Assembly: GCA_030386875.1 (NCBI GenBank) | Contig: CM059560.1 | Span: 28,514,183 to 28,578,182, forward strand | Length of the DNA stretch: 64,000 nt | From: Morinoia aosen | Lineage: Eukaryota > Arthropoda > Malacostraca > Amphipoda > Talitridae | Direction of reading: 5' to 3' | Shown: positions 24,113-34,500 of the stretch, piece by piece | How positions within the stretch are numbered: the stretch's first letter is position 1 | Layout of the letters: each line of letters starts with the position of its first letter | Program-made: the position numbers and the translations under genes | Notes under the pieces: model-generated | What the model was told of the DNA's origin: nothing | The model's input: only the letters and a program-made list of their open reading frames with translations | Databases searched by the model: none

Positions 24113-25620
24113 TGTGACGTTGATAGAGAGGGAAGAAAAATTAAATTTTGTTCATTGGGTTAAAGTAGAAGACCTCGCCTTTTAAAGGTAGATAAAAAGA
24201 GACTGCCAGTAGGAGAGCAAGGGGGGGGGGGCTTGGGGTGTAAGCCAGAGGAGGACAGAGTGTGAGCGGGAGGAGGGGGCAGGATGCTTGCGGTCGGCAG
24301 AGCAGAGCAGCGTTGCTTGCTGTTCTGCTTGGGGAAGAAAAGAGAAAAGAAAAAAAGAGAAAGAAAAGAACTTCAACTTTTCCATCAGAAGATTGCTCTG
24401 GTGAACTATTCGAGAAACGTCGTATTGTTTAAATTTACTTCACATTGTGGAATTATGCTCCGTCTGTGAACACAGGCTTACTATGTTTAACATGGTAAGT
24501 TATTTCCAAAGTTGCTGGATCAAGTTTATTTAATTTTTATATTTAAAAGTTCCTTCAAAGAAGAAGAAGTGAATAATGACGACAATGACGTTCAGACTTT
24601 TGCAGGTTGACACATTTTACTCATTCAGTTTCTCAACGTTTCATAAACAAAATTTGTAATCCCTCATTCACTTTGAAAAATTGGGTGATTAACTTTCAAC
24701 AAGAAAAATAGCTATCATTGAAATGTTTGCGGATGAGGGATTGCGTTGCTCGTTCACATTTGAAGACGAAAATGACTGCCTTTTAATGCCAGATGAAGAG
24801 AAGCCGCCCGTAAGCAAGAGGGGGAGGGGTAGAGGAAAAGAGAAGGTAGAGTAGACAGAGACGGGGGTGCGGGGGAGCAGGATGCTTGCGGTGATCCAGC
24901 TTGGCGTTGCTCGTTCGTCTGCTTGTGAAGAAAACAATACAATTTTTTCCGTGTGAAGATTGCTATGGTGAGCTATCCACCAGACGTCATATTGCTGAAA
25001 ATTCGCCTCACGTTGTGGAAATATGTTCTAGCAGTGAACACAGATTTAAGTTAGCCACTATTACGGCGTGGCAATTTTTCCAAGGAGAGGGTAGGCTGGG
25101 GGGAGGAAGGGGTGCGGACGCAGACTTGGGGTAGCTGGGCCCTCATAGAGGTCTATTGTTTCAGGGTGTCACATTTTATTCACTCATTTTGAGACCTTCA
25201 ACATTTACAGAATTTATTTTTCTCTAAATCACTTTTTACGTCACTGTTTCATAAAGAGTTCTCAATAAAAGGACAGAGTTACTTACTGGTAAAGTAATTT
25301 GAGCACAATTTTGAGGATTAAAGGTCGATATTGACATAATTTTTGCAGTAACTGATAAAAATTACAAAAAAGTTATCACTGTGTTTTATGTTTGTCGTCA
25401 CGAAAATTCAAATTTTCTACTGCATCGGACCTTTTTTGTTTCCATGGTGGTATTAGTGGTACGTTTGTTCTATATGCGAAAAGAAGGAGGGGCAGGCGTT
25501 GCGGTTGACCAGGGAGGGAGGCTACACCGAGGGTCGCTGCACAGACTTCGAGTGGAGACAAAGTTTACAGAAAGCACCAGTCTGTTTTTGCACAATAAAA
25601 TTGGTAACAACTGATTGTAT
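24113..25620 (-). promoter_or_regulatory. LINE 5' region built of repeated GC-rich units of about 0.6 kb
   Basis: The region upstream of ORF1 repeats itself. AGGATGCTTGCGGT occurs at 24281 and 24879 (shift 598), and a diverged relative (CAGGCGTTGCGGT) near 25493. Around the first two lie matching blocks: GAAGATTGCT.TGGTGA, TCACATTGTGGAA/TCACGTTGTGGAA, GTGAACACAG and a CACATTTTA.TCA.TCA block. A run of 11 G at 24221-24231 on the plus strand is part of the first unit. By analogy with monomeric L1 promoters this may be a stacked-promoter 5' UTR. The promoter role is inference. Confidence 0.6.
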
Positions 25621-27190
25621 TTAATTACTGTTTTTCACTTTCGCGATTCAATGAGGTAGAAAGCACATTCACAGATACTCAGTTCGAGTTTGGGGTTTTG
25701 GGAAAGTTTCGTTCCCTTACATTTTGAAATGTTTGACGCCGCGTTTATGCGGAGCGTCAGTTCACCTCTGCACCCGACGAAGACCCGACGAAGATTAGAG
25801 GTGCCTTAATTTCATAATTTCAAGCAGGTAGCCGCAGAAATTTTTAAGCTGAATTGCTCTTCTGAAATTTGCATTTTAAGACAACTAAATAAGAAGTAGC
25901 AAGCGTTGTCTTTAAAATCCACAATTTCTCATTGTTTTTTCCGTACGGAAGAGCATCAAGCTTAGGTTAATTGAACTAAAACTTGTTCCGAAGTTTTCTC
26001 CGAACAAGTTGAAACCTCAAATTTTCCGCGACTTACTAACCAAAAACACCAATTGAACCGTAGCAATTTGTGACGTGAAATGTGTAATTGCTTCGAAAAC
26101 ACGTTTTGTAGAGTAAAATTCATTGTTGAAAAATGTTTAAATTTCAGAAATCTTTATATTATTTTATTCTTTGATTCTTTATATTTTTTCCTATAGAGAA
26201 CTAAATCATAGCTGTAATAAAGTACATAGGAATGTTATGGACGAGAGGCTTCCAAGTGAACAGCTAATGAAAGACTAGGACATCAGGCGGGGATAATTAT
26301 AAGATAGCATCAAGGCTGCCGAGACATACTGATGAGCCGAGTAGGACCGCTTCACCGTACACGCATGATTCGTCTCGAGATATCATCAGGGAGGATAACC
26401 AGGCGGGACTAGTGCACCAAGCAGAACACAAACTTTGGCTGGTTTACATTTTAGCATTTCGAGAAAAGTAGAATGATTTGAAGTTGAACTAAAGTCTTCA
26501 ATTTTCTCACCAGCAGGAGTTGTCTCATCGAAAGGAATAAGAGCAGATTTTTTGATTGCTAAAATACTTTAATGATTCATCGTTCACCTCATTGTTATTT
26601 TGGGCTAAATGCTTCAAACAGGAGAGGATATTTTATTCCCACATGGTTTCATTTTGAGGAAACTTCGGTGCACAGGACCAACATTAATCAGCAAGGAGGG
26701 ATCAATAATAGGGAGGCCGAAAGGAGTTATGAGTTTCTTTGTACTGCAGCCTCTGCTGCGCTGTGGCCAACAATAGCAAACTAATTACGATTTCAAAACC
26801 ACTGCTATACGGCTTGCCACGCGTAACCGAACACTGGGCACCATCAGATATTCGTCCTTTCGATCTATGTTCAGCGGCACAAAGCTCTCTTCATTATGGT
26901 ATTGCGCTGGTAGCCAATTACGGGCGCATCACTCCCGTGCAGCGCTGGCTTCTCATCAGCGCCTATGTTTTTCACCTCAGCAGCTGGGATTTTAGCCTCC
27001 CAGGGTAAATGTAATACTTTCGGGGCTCAAACTATTGATGCTCCTGCGAAAACAAACATACTTAAAGACGCACGCGCTGCGCTTTCCACTCATTTCTGCT
27101 TTTATGAACATACTTGGGAGCGCATTTGCTACCCAACATTTCTTATTCACGTGTTAATAAGTACATTTCAGACACACATAGAACACTCGC
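25621..27190 (-). other. Intron splitting Ig3 (5' part); no gene seen
   Basis: AT-rich, becoming more GC-rich towards the Ig3a exon. Short open frames only. Confidence 0.65.
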
Positions 27191-27318
27191 TGTACATTAC
27201 CGTGTGCTGCACTCCAGACACACACGCAACACCCGCTGCACATTACCGTGTGCTGCACTCCAGACACACACGCAACACCCGCTGTACATTACCGTGTGCT
27301 GCACTTCAGGCATCTCCA
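27191..27318. repeat. 46-bp tandem triplication carrying the Ig3a splice donor
   Basis: CATTACCGTGTGCTGCACT occurs at 27195, 27241 and 27287, exactly 46 bp apart. Read on the minus strand, each copy is AGTGCAGCACACG followed by GTAATG, that is the last exon bases plus the donor. The exon-proximal copy is the in-frame donor. The other two would extend the exon by 46 or 92 bp and shift the frame. Confidence 0.95.
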
Positions 27319-27444
27319 CATCGCCCCGCCACCAAGTGATGTGCGCTGCAGGCCGAGATCCCCGAGCCGCGCACACAAGCTCAGTTTCCACGCCCGCGGA
27401 CGCCCGCGGCTCTGCCTGCACCAGCTCCAGAGACACGGGCCTCA
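27293..27444 (-). CDS. Sidestep-family exon, first half of Ig domain 3
   Basis: The 152-bp exon follows the acceptor TGTTCGTGCAG and ends CACACG before GTAATG. It completes a C/TG codon with the previous exon (phase 1) and ends in phase 0. It encodes RPVSLELVQ, a B-strand cysteine in TELVC, and the family signature GSRPAAHITWW, ending MPEVQHT. The next exon also begins with GTAATG, the same six bases that follow the donor here. This donor is the first of three tandem copies, so alternative donors are possible, but only this one keeps the frame. Confidence 0.94.
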
Positions 27445-30400
27445 CTGCACGAACACCGAGGTAGAAGTTTGGGTAGAACAGCAGTTTCCTGAATTGTGTC
27501 ATCTGTTTTTTCTTTTTTTATATTGATGATTAATTTCATGGTGCTACATGAGGTAGCGTAGGTGGTTTGAAGGGCTGCAAAATGAAGAACACGCTAGTGT
27601 TACGAGCGCTGAAATGGTTCATGAGGTGTAGATGATGTGTTTTCTGAAAAATAAGTGAATACTCAAACATGAAAGAACGGAAAGATTTCCTTCTTTGACA
27701 TGAATTTCACAGTCGTCATGTTTGAATTGTTAACATTGTTCTAACATTTTAATTCATTTTCGCTAAAAGTTGGAAGTTTATCGCACTTCATTGAGACAAA
27801 CGAAGAAAATCCTGCAACCAAATGTGAAATCAGAATTTGGTTCTTATGTTTTCAATAAATTTGGATGCCTGTTGAAATGATTACCCTCTTCTAGAGAAGG
27901 AGACATTCATTAGAGTAAAAAATGCTTGTTTTACTAACAAGTGACCATGCATACATCATATTTTCTTAATAAACATTTATAAATCTACGAACATAACACA
28001 AAAACCCTCTGATATAACTCCTCGAAGCTTGTCTAGGCGTGAAGACCTGGGTGATTTTCGAATTTCTGTAGAATTGTCACTCACTTTCGCACACTGATAA
28101 TTGGTTATTAATTATCCAGTTATTATAACTAAAAAATTGGCTGTTTAATTCTGTCTTTGTACAATCTTGTTTTAACTCGCAACTTTTTATCAAAGTCGAA
28201 AATCGCTATAATTCAGCCAACAATTTCTGAAACTAATTCAATTGCAGTTAAATTGTTTTTATCGCAAGCCGTATAAGAATATTCAAGTAATGATTGCTCA
28301 AAATATGCCAAATATACAAAACAAACATTAACCATATTAGAAAAAAATTACGTTCAAATGAGGGTTTGAACAAATCGATGTGAAATTTATTTTCAAAATA
28401 TGTACTATGTTTGCATTGACGTTCGTCTTCTTACCATATCGAGGAAGTCGAGGGGATAAGTGGAACTAATGATGAAAGTGACTGTTGCTAAAATCATAAT
28501 AACTTCGCCTGTCAGAGGTGTCGACTTCCGGGTAGGCAATTAATTACTTTTTAATTGGTGTGTAATGAGCATGTCTTTCTATTGCATCAAGATGAGAAAC
28601 AGCTTCTGTGTCTTTCTCGGATGAATTTGCTTATTTTAAAGTCAAATAATTATACCCGTTCAAATTCAAATATAGATCTAAGATTTCTTTCACAAACTTT
28701 GAACATTGTTTTAAAAATTTTTGTTCCAAATTTTGGAACACTTTGAAGCAAAACATATGTAGACGACATTTATCCGAAAATACAACTTTTCTATCGCTGT
28801 TTCCCTACGTTCGCTTGCCTACGAGTTGACTAGTAAACCCACTGAGCAATTTTAGAATAAACTTTCACGAATATTACCTTGGCAGCTTTCGTTGAAAGAG
28901 TTTGAATTCCGTTTTCTTTACAAAAATGAGTCATCGCAAGTTATGTGGTCGATTTCCGTAAAACTTGGCTAAGTTAGAAAATAAAAATAAAGATTTTTAT
29001 GCCTATTTTGACGAAACGATTCTCAAAATTTAAAAGTTATTGTATGAAAAATTCAAGGACAGTTTGGAAAGCTTAATTTCTGTTTGACATCTTGTTAACT
29101 TGATTGACTACTAATGACACTAACCAACAATGTTCTACAATACATTAACTTTTTGAGTTTCACTTGCAAACCCCTTTTTTTTATTTGATCTTGATCCCCC
29201 TTGTATTTTTGTATAGATCACTCTTAAAGTCCCCGTTTATAAAAACAGTTTTTTGAATTTTTAAAGTGTTTAGAAATTCCCACTAACTGTTTGCATTTAT
29301 TAGTCAATCATGTTCAGGCCACTGCGTTTAAATATCTGCTAAATTTTCTCAATAAAATTTGGATTGCATTAGTGAAGTGTGATATTCTACTACACGCTTT
29401 AAATTATCTTGAGTTAAGGTGTTTTCTCACAAATTCGAAGGGTATAATCGTGGACGTAATCTCGAGTACGAAACTGCTGTCGTTTTGTGATGTTCTGAAT
29501 AATATATCATACTGCGATGATAAGATCTTATGAAGTATGCATCATAAACCGAAACCCAAATTAATTCGTATGAAAAAAATACACATTCAACGAAAACACA
29601 GCGTGGAATTATTATGGATAACAGCCAAAACATCGCCCAAAACTGGCTTGTTGTTTTTGTCTTTAAAAAAGCCGCACTAATTTAACAACCGGCTTGGTAG
29701 ACTTAATGTCTCAAAACTTCATGTGCCAAGACTTAACACTCAACACTTCATGTGATGAGGCAACACTTCATGTTATCGTCTCAACATTTCGTGATTCAGT
29801 CATGAACAATATTAACAATTCATTTTGATGAAAAATGTTTATATTTCTGTACCTATTCAATCTTAACTTCAATTTTTTTGTGCAGTTTCTAATTCGATTA
29901 GATTTGAGGAAACAACGTGTCAGGGCTGATATGAAGCTACATGTGTGTTACACGTAGATGGTTAAAAGAGATACGCGTGCAGGTAATTTGGGAACCGGTT
30001 ATTTTAGATGAACTTCAATTATTCTGCATGCCTAGATATAGCACGCCAGGCAAATTACCGTATTAGCAAGATGACCGTGTCCTATAAATATATTTTATTT
30101 ACATTTCCATGAACTTACCACTCACGAAAATCGGGGATTTTCTATTCTAACAATTTCTATTTGCTAACATCTTACCTGTTCTAAAGTTTTCATTTGCAGG
30201 AATACTGAACTGTTGATATGATAACAGTCTCTCAATTTGCTTTTCCCTCTATCGAGTTTTACTTACGTGGTTTATTATACAACCAGACATGCATCGTAAA
30301 TCACTGATATCACTTTTCTTCCTCCTAACTTTTTATTCTCGCGAAGCAAGCATTCGCGCATGTCTCGCATATTGAGTCGGTTATAAAAACCTGTCAAATC

Positions 30401-30605
30401 ACGGGAGGAAAGCTACGTTAAACAACAAGTTCTTAATTTTGTACCAACGTCCTAGTTCAGTTTGTGCAGATCGATGACTGAATGTTACTGTAACTCCTTC
30501 CTTTCACGGCAACTCTAGTGCCTGCGCGTGATTAGTCTGACTCTATACGACTTGAAGAGAAACTAGAGAATGGACAACTGTTGTCGTAGAGCATTTTATT
30601 TTGTT
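27445..30605 (-). other. Intron between Ig2 and Ig3 (phase 1); no gene seen
   Basis: The whole intron runs 27445-31445 (4001 bp). This part is AT-rich with short unsupported open frames. A small irregular repeat of CAACACTTCATGT-like segments lies at about 29712-29795. Confidence 0.7.
29712..29795. repeat. Short irregular direct repeat, about 20-bp spacing
   Basis: CAACACTTCATG occurs at 29741 and 29761, with variants near 29713 and 29782. No coding value. Confidence 0.5.
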
Positions 30606-30613
30606 CCGTCTAA

Positions 30614-31380
30614 TCTGCTCTACTACTCTCTACTCTGCTCTGCTCAACTCTACTCTACTCTACTCTACTCTGTTCTACTCTACTCTACCCTACTCTACTC
30701 TGTTCTTCTCTACTCTACCCTATTCTACTCTGTTCTACTCTACTCTATCATACTGTGCTCTACTCTACTCTACCCTACTCTGCTCTGCTCTACTCTACTC
30801 TACCCTACTCTACTCTGTTCTACTATACTCTATAATACTCTACTCTACTATACTCTACCCTTCTCTACTCCGTTCTTCTCTACTCTACCCTATTCTGCTC
30901 TGTTCTACTCTACTCTATCATACTCTGCTCTACTCTACTCAACCCTACTCTGCTCTGTTCTACTCTACTCTACCCTACTCTACTCTGTTCTACTCTACTC
31001 TATCATACTCTGCTCTACTCTACTCTACCTTTCTCTACTCTGCTTTTCTCTACTCGACCCTACTCTACTCTGTTCTACTCTACTCTATCATACTCTGCTC
31101 TGCTGAACTCTACCCTACTCTGTTCTGCTCTACTCTACTCTACTCTACTCTACTCTGTTCTACTCTACTCTATCATACTCTGCTCTACTCCACTCTACCT
31201 TACTCTACTCTGCTCTACTCTACTCGACCATACTCTGCTCTGTTATACTCTACCCTACTCTGCTCTGCTCTGCTCTACTCTACCCTACTCTGCTCTGCTC
31301 TGCTGTACTCTGCCCTACCCTACCCTACTCTTCTCTGCTCTACTCTACTCGGCCTTACCTAACCTGACCCTATACCCTTC
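30614..31380. repeat. TACTC pentamer satellite with 85-bp higher-order period
   Basis: About 150 pentamers of TACTC and variants (TGCTC, TGTTC, TACCC). A marker variant, TACTCTATCA, recurs at 30741, 30911, 30996, 31081 and 31166, with TACTCTATAA at 30826. All are spaced at exact multiples of 85 bp (17 pentamers). The plus-strand frames are free of stops only because the repeat lacks stop codons, so they are not genes. The array ends about 65 bp from the Ig2b splice donor and is purine-rich in the gene's sense strand. Confidence 0.97.
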
Positions 31381-31445
31381 CTCTAAGCTATTTTACTACC
31401 GCATGATGCCCCGTCAGCCTCTCCGAGCGAGAGGGAGCCACTCAC

Positions 31446-31593
31446 GCAGCACGTTGACGGAGAGCGATGTGGTGGAGGGCTCTGTGATGTTGTTGTTGAG
31501 CGCCTGGCAGGAGAGCGTGGCGTCGTGGAGTTGCCTCGTGACTTCCACACTAATTCTGCTTTCAATCACTGCCCCGCTGCCCAGGCCGGAGCT
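31446..31593 (-). CDS. Sidestep-family exon, second half of Ig domain 2
   Basis: The 148-bp exon follows the acceptor TGATGCTTGCAG and ends GTGCTGC before GTGAGT. It starts in phase 0 and ends in phase 1. It encodes SSGLGSGAVIESRISVEV, then HDATLSCQALNNN with the F-strand cysteine, and a G strand TTSLSVNVL. The usual F-strand Tyr two residues before Cys is replaced (ATLSC), as also seen in family members. NNIT is an N-glycosylation sequon. Confidence 0.92.
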
Positions 31594-34500
31594 CTGCAAG
31601 CATCAATTACAGCCGCCTTAGTGCAACGAGCCGTGATTTATGGAGGAAGACTAACATGCTTTGAGGCTAAATTCATTTGATTTAGGAGTGCCCCCAACGA
31701 GTCGGGATGAAATATCTGACTTCAAATGTTTAAATTCATTCGTGTTATCATTCCACTCGGAAAATTTGAGCATTGGAATTTTTAAAATCCTCGCTTCGTT
31801 ATGAGGGGCTGTTTTGCAAATGTAATTTCTTGCGACCGCGTAACTCGTATTGGATGTTAGAGCTTTAAGAGTTTTCACGTGGAAGTATTGCTTTATACAT
31901 GTTCATTACGAAATAGGATTCAAATAGCATTACAGTTAGGGAGCAAAAATTAACGTTAAATATATGTTTTTTACTTTTCCTTAGATTCAAACCGTGCTTT
32001 AAAATTGAACCTGTAGAACATAAAATCAACTTTCGAGGTCATCGGGTTCTCCTCACGGATGAATTCGAGATTCACAGAAATGAAAGCTTCGAGTGTTAAC
32101 GATAAACAATTCCGTCTTCTTATCTCCTTTTCTAGACGCTTGCATGGGAGGCTATTCAAGTGCTCTAAATCCTCGCTCTCGTTCACAAACTTCAAAGCAG
32201 TTCCGGATAGAAGGTATCTTCGAGTATTAATCACCTGGATTTATTTTTGGCCGGATACATCACAACATTTTCTTGAGTCCTGACAAAATGAAACCGAAAT
32301 GAATGACTTTCCAAGTCCTTCTCTATTCCAAGACAGAAAGTCTGCTATGAATGTAAACTCTGATTTAAATCCTGAAATAGCCATTAACGTTCGTTAACTG
32401 GAAGTTACTCGCTTTCGTGTCAACGAAAGCGAGAACAATTTAGTGTATAGTTTGAAAAAACATTCATTCTTTTAATATTTGGTGCGCGAAGATGCCAGAC
32501 ATAGTTTTCAATATTATATGTCTGGCAATATTATATGATGACGAAGCCTATGCCAAACCAAAGTAATGTGTTCGGAAAGAAATTGAAATAAATTTTGCTC
32601 GTTGCATTAGACTCGGCATGAATTCCATCATGGAATACAATGCATCGAAATATAACGTTCGGCGTTGTCCACTGTTGATTATGCGCCGTCAATTTTTGGC
32701 CTTCATTTTTGTTCGCAGGAATTACTGACGTATATCACTTGAATCGACACTTCTTCAGCTGATATTTTTTAGTCTGATAATAGAGCTTTTTTATTGATAG
32801 GAACAAATAAAAAAGTTAATGTTTGCATGCGCATTTTCTTATTTCGTAGCTGTCTTCATTAATTACGTGAGGGCGTTTAAATATTTCTGTCATGGGGACT
32901 AAATCAATTTCAGTCTGGATAATAGAATTTTTTTTACAGAAGAAAAACTTATTATTTAACCGAAATGATATATTGAATCTTAAAATTCAAAATGTAACAT
33001 TGTTTAGTCATGGGTACTCGTGCTATTAACCATATATACTACGTAAGTAGACCGTAGAATGTGTTGCGGTCACGCAATCTAGAAACTCTTCATTTTTCAT
33101 GAAAACCCCTTCGCTCACTTCTTTTTAGGCAGACACTGGAGGATTTTTAAAACAAGGGTTCTAAAGGAATCTAAAATGACTCCCAATATAACGGATGAAT
33201 TAAAAAAAAACAGTTATGCAATTCTAAGATGCAGAAATTTTTTATTGCATTTTGAAAACAAAATTCTTCATGCGCTGCACCTCTATAGCGCAGACAGAAA
33301 TCGGCGCGATTACGCAAGTTGTTCATTACGGTGCTAGTGAAATCTGGTCCAATTTGCAGGATTTCTACTTCGATGGACGCCTTGGTGTAGATTTGTACAT
33401 CTTTCACGGTAAACTCTTCCTATTAGGTATCTCCACGGGAAAGCATCTACTCAAGGCGTCCATCGTGGCATAAATCCAGGAAATTGAACCAAATCTCATC
33501 AGCGCCGCGCAATGAACAGCTTGCGTTATCGCTTTGATTCTTGTGTGTGCTCAGGGAGGAGGCACACATAGAATATTTTGTTCAAAACGCAATAAAAATA
33601 GCCCTTCGCAGTACTTAATCAGAGCTATATTGTTAAAGTCTATCCGAAATTGGGGGAGTTCTTAAAGGTTCTTTTAGGACCCATACTTATAAATCACCCT
33701 AAATAAGTACTGGAACCTTGATTGCACCCATGCTATCAAGAACCAATCAAATTTGTTGAAAAATTTGAATTTTTAACGACAAAATACGTACTAAAAGATT
33801 GTACGAACCCTTTCTCAGAAGTGCATTTTGTCAAATATTTACTGAACGCAGTTGTACAATAATTGACAGACTCCCTTGTTGTTATTCTTGACTCATGTTT
33901 CAAACGATCATATGAAATAATTTCCATTGATTGCTTCTTAATCATTTCTGTTTTCTCTAGCGACTGTTTTCTGAGCCATGTTCGTTCTAAATTTACTGGA
34001 AAGAAAGGCGAGGCAATTAATGATAGATAATGAATTTGAAGGGGAATCGAAGGGTCAAACTGACGTCATCTCACAGAAAGGGAAAACATCAATCAAACGG
34101 AAGCCTCATTTCAAAGCTCGAACTGAGAACAAGAAAATGTCGTTGGACCAAAACGCAGTTGAAATCATTCACGTCCCTCACCCCTGGCCAACCTCCTAAG
34201 CGCTTCACTCACTAACAGTGCACTGTAACCCTTTGCTCCCCTCTCTTCCTAAATTACAGTGAGTTTGGTCGATGAAACTCCTTCTGTCTTAAGTTTAGGG
34301 TTACGTTTGGGGTAAAACGTGACACTAACCTAACAGCGGTCATTTGAATCAAAATCTGATACGCAATACCTCTTCGATGCTCTAGCACTTTTTTGGAATC
34401 GAATGTACGCAGTTCGGTGGATGGTTCCAAGATTTTCGTCCATAGAGTGTAGATCTGGCATGAATAAATTGGGCCAATCTGGAAGCGCTATCAAGGAGGG

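Larger units (their letters stand above)
18270..25620 (-). mobile_element. CR1/L2-group LINE (non-LTR retrotransposon), near full length
   Basis: Minus-strand element with upstream repeated units (about 24180-25620), ORF1 (21557-24112) and ORF2 (18593-21556). It encodes an APE-type endonuclease and a YADD reverse transcriptase and has no RNase H domain, which fits the CR1/L2/Daphne/Crack assemblage. Both long frames are intact, suggesting recent activity. It lies inside the 13.8-kb intron splitting Ig3, in the same orientation as the host gene. The limits are approximate: I could not identify a target-site duplication. The 3' end is uncertain; AATAAA on the minus strand at 18284-18279 is a candidate polyadenylation signal. 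Confidence 0.88.

Noticed and set aside
26965-27526. Plus-strand frames of 92-124 codons with repeated HTRNTRCTLPCAAL-like phrases
   Set aside because: They arise from the 46-bp repeat and the antisense of the Ig3a exon.
30570-31362. Overlapping plus-strand open frames of 178 and 253 codons rich in Leu, Tyr and Ser
   Set aside because: They are translations of the TACTC satellite, which contains no stop triplets on this strand.
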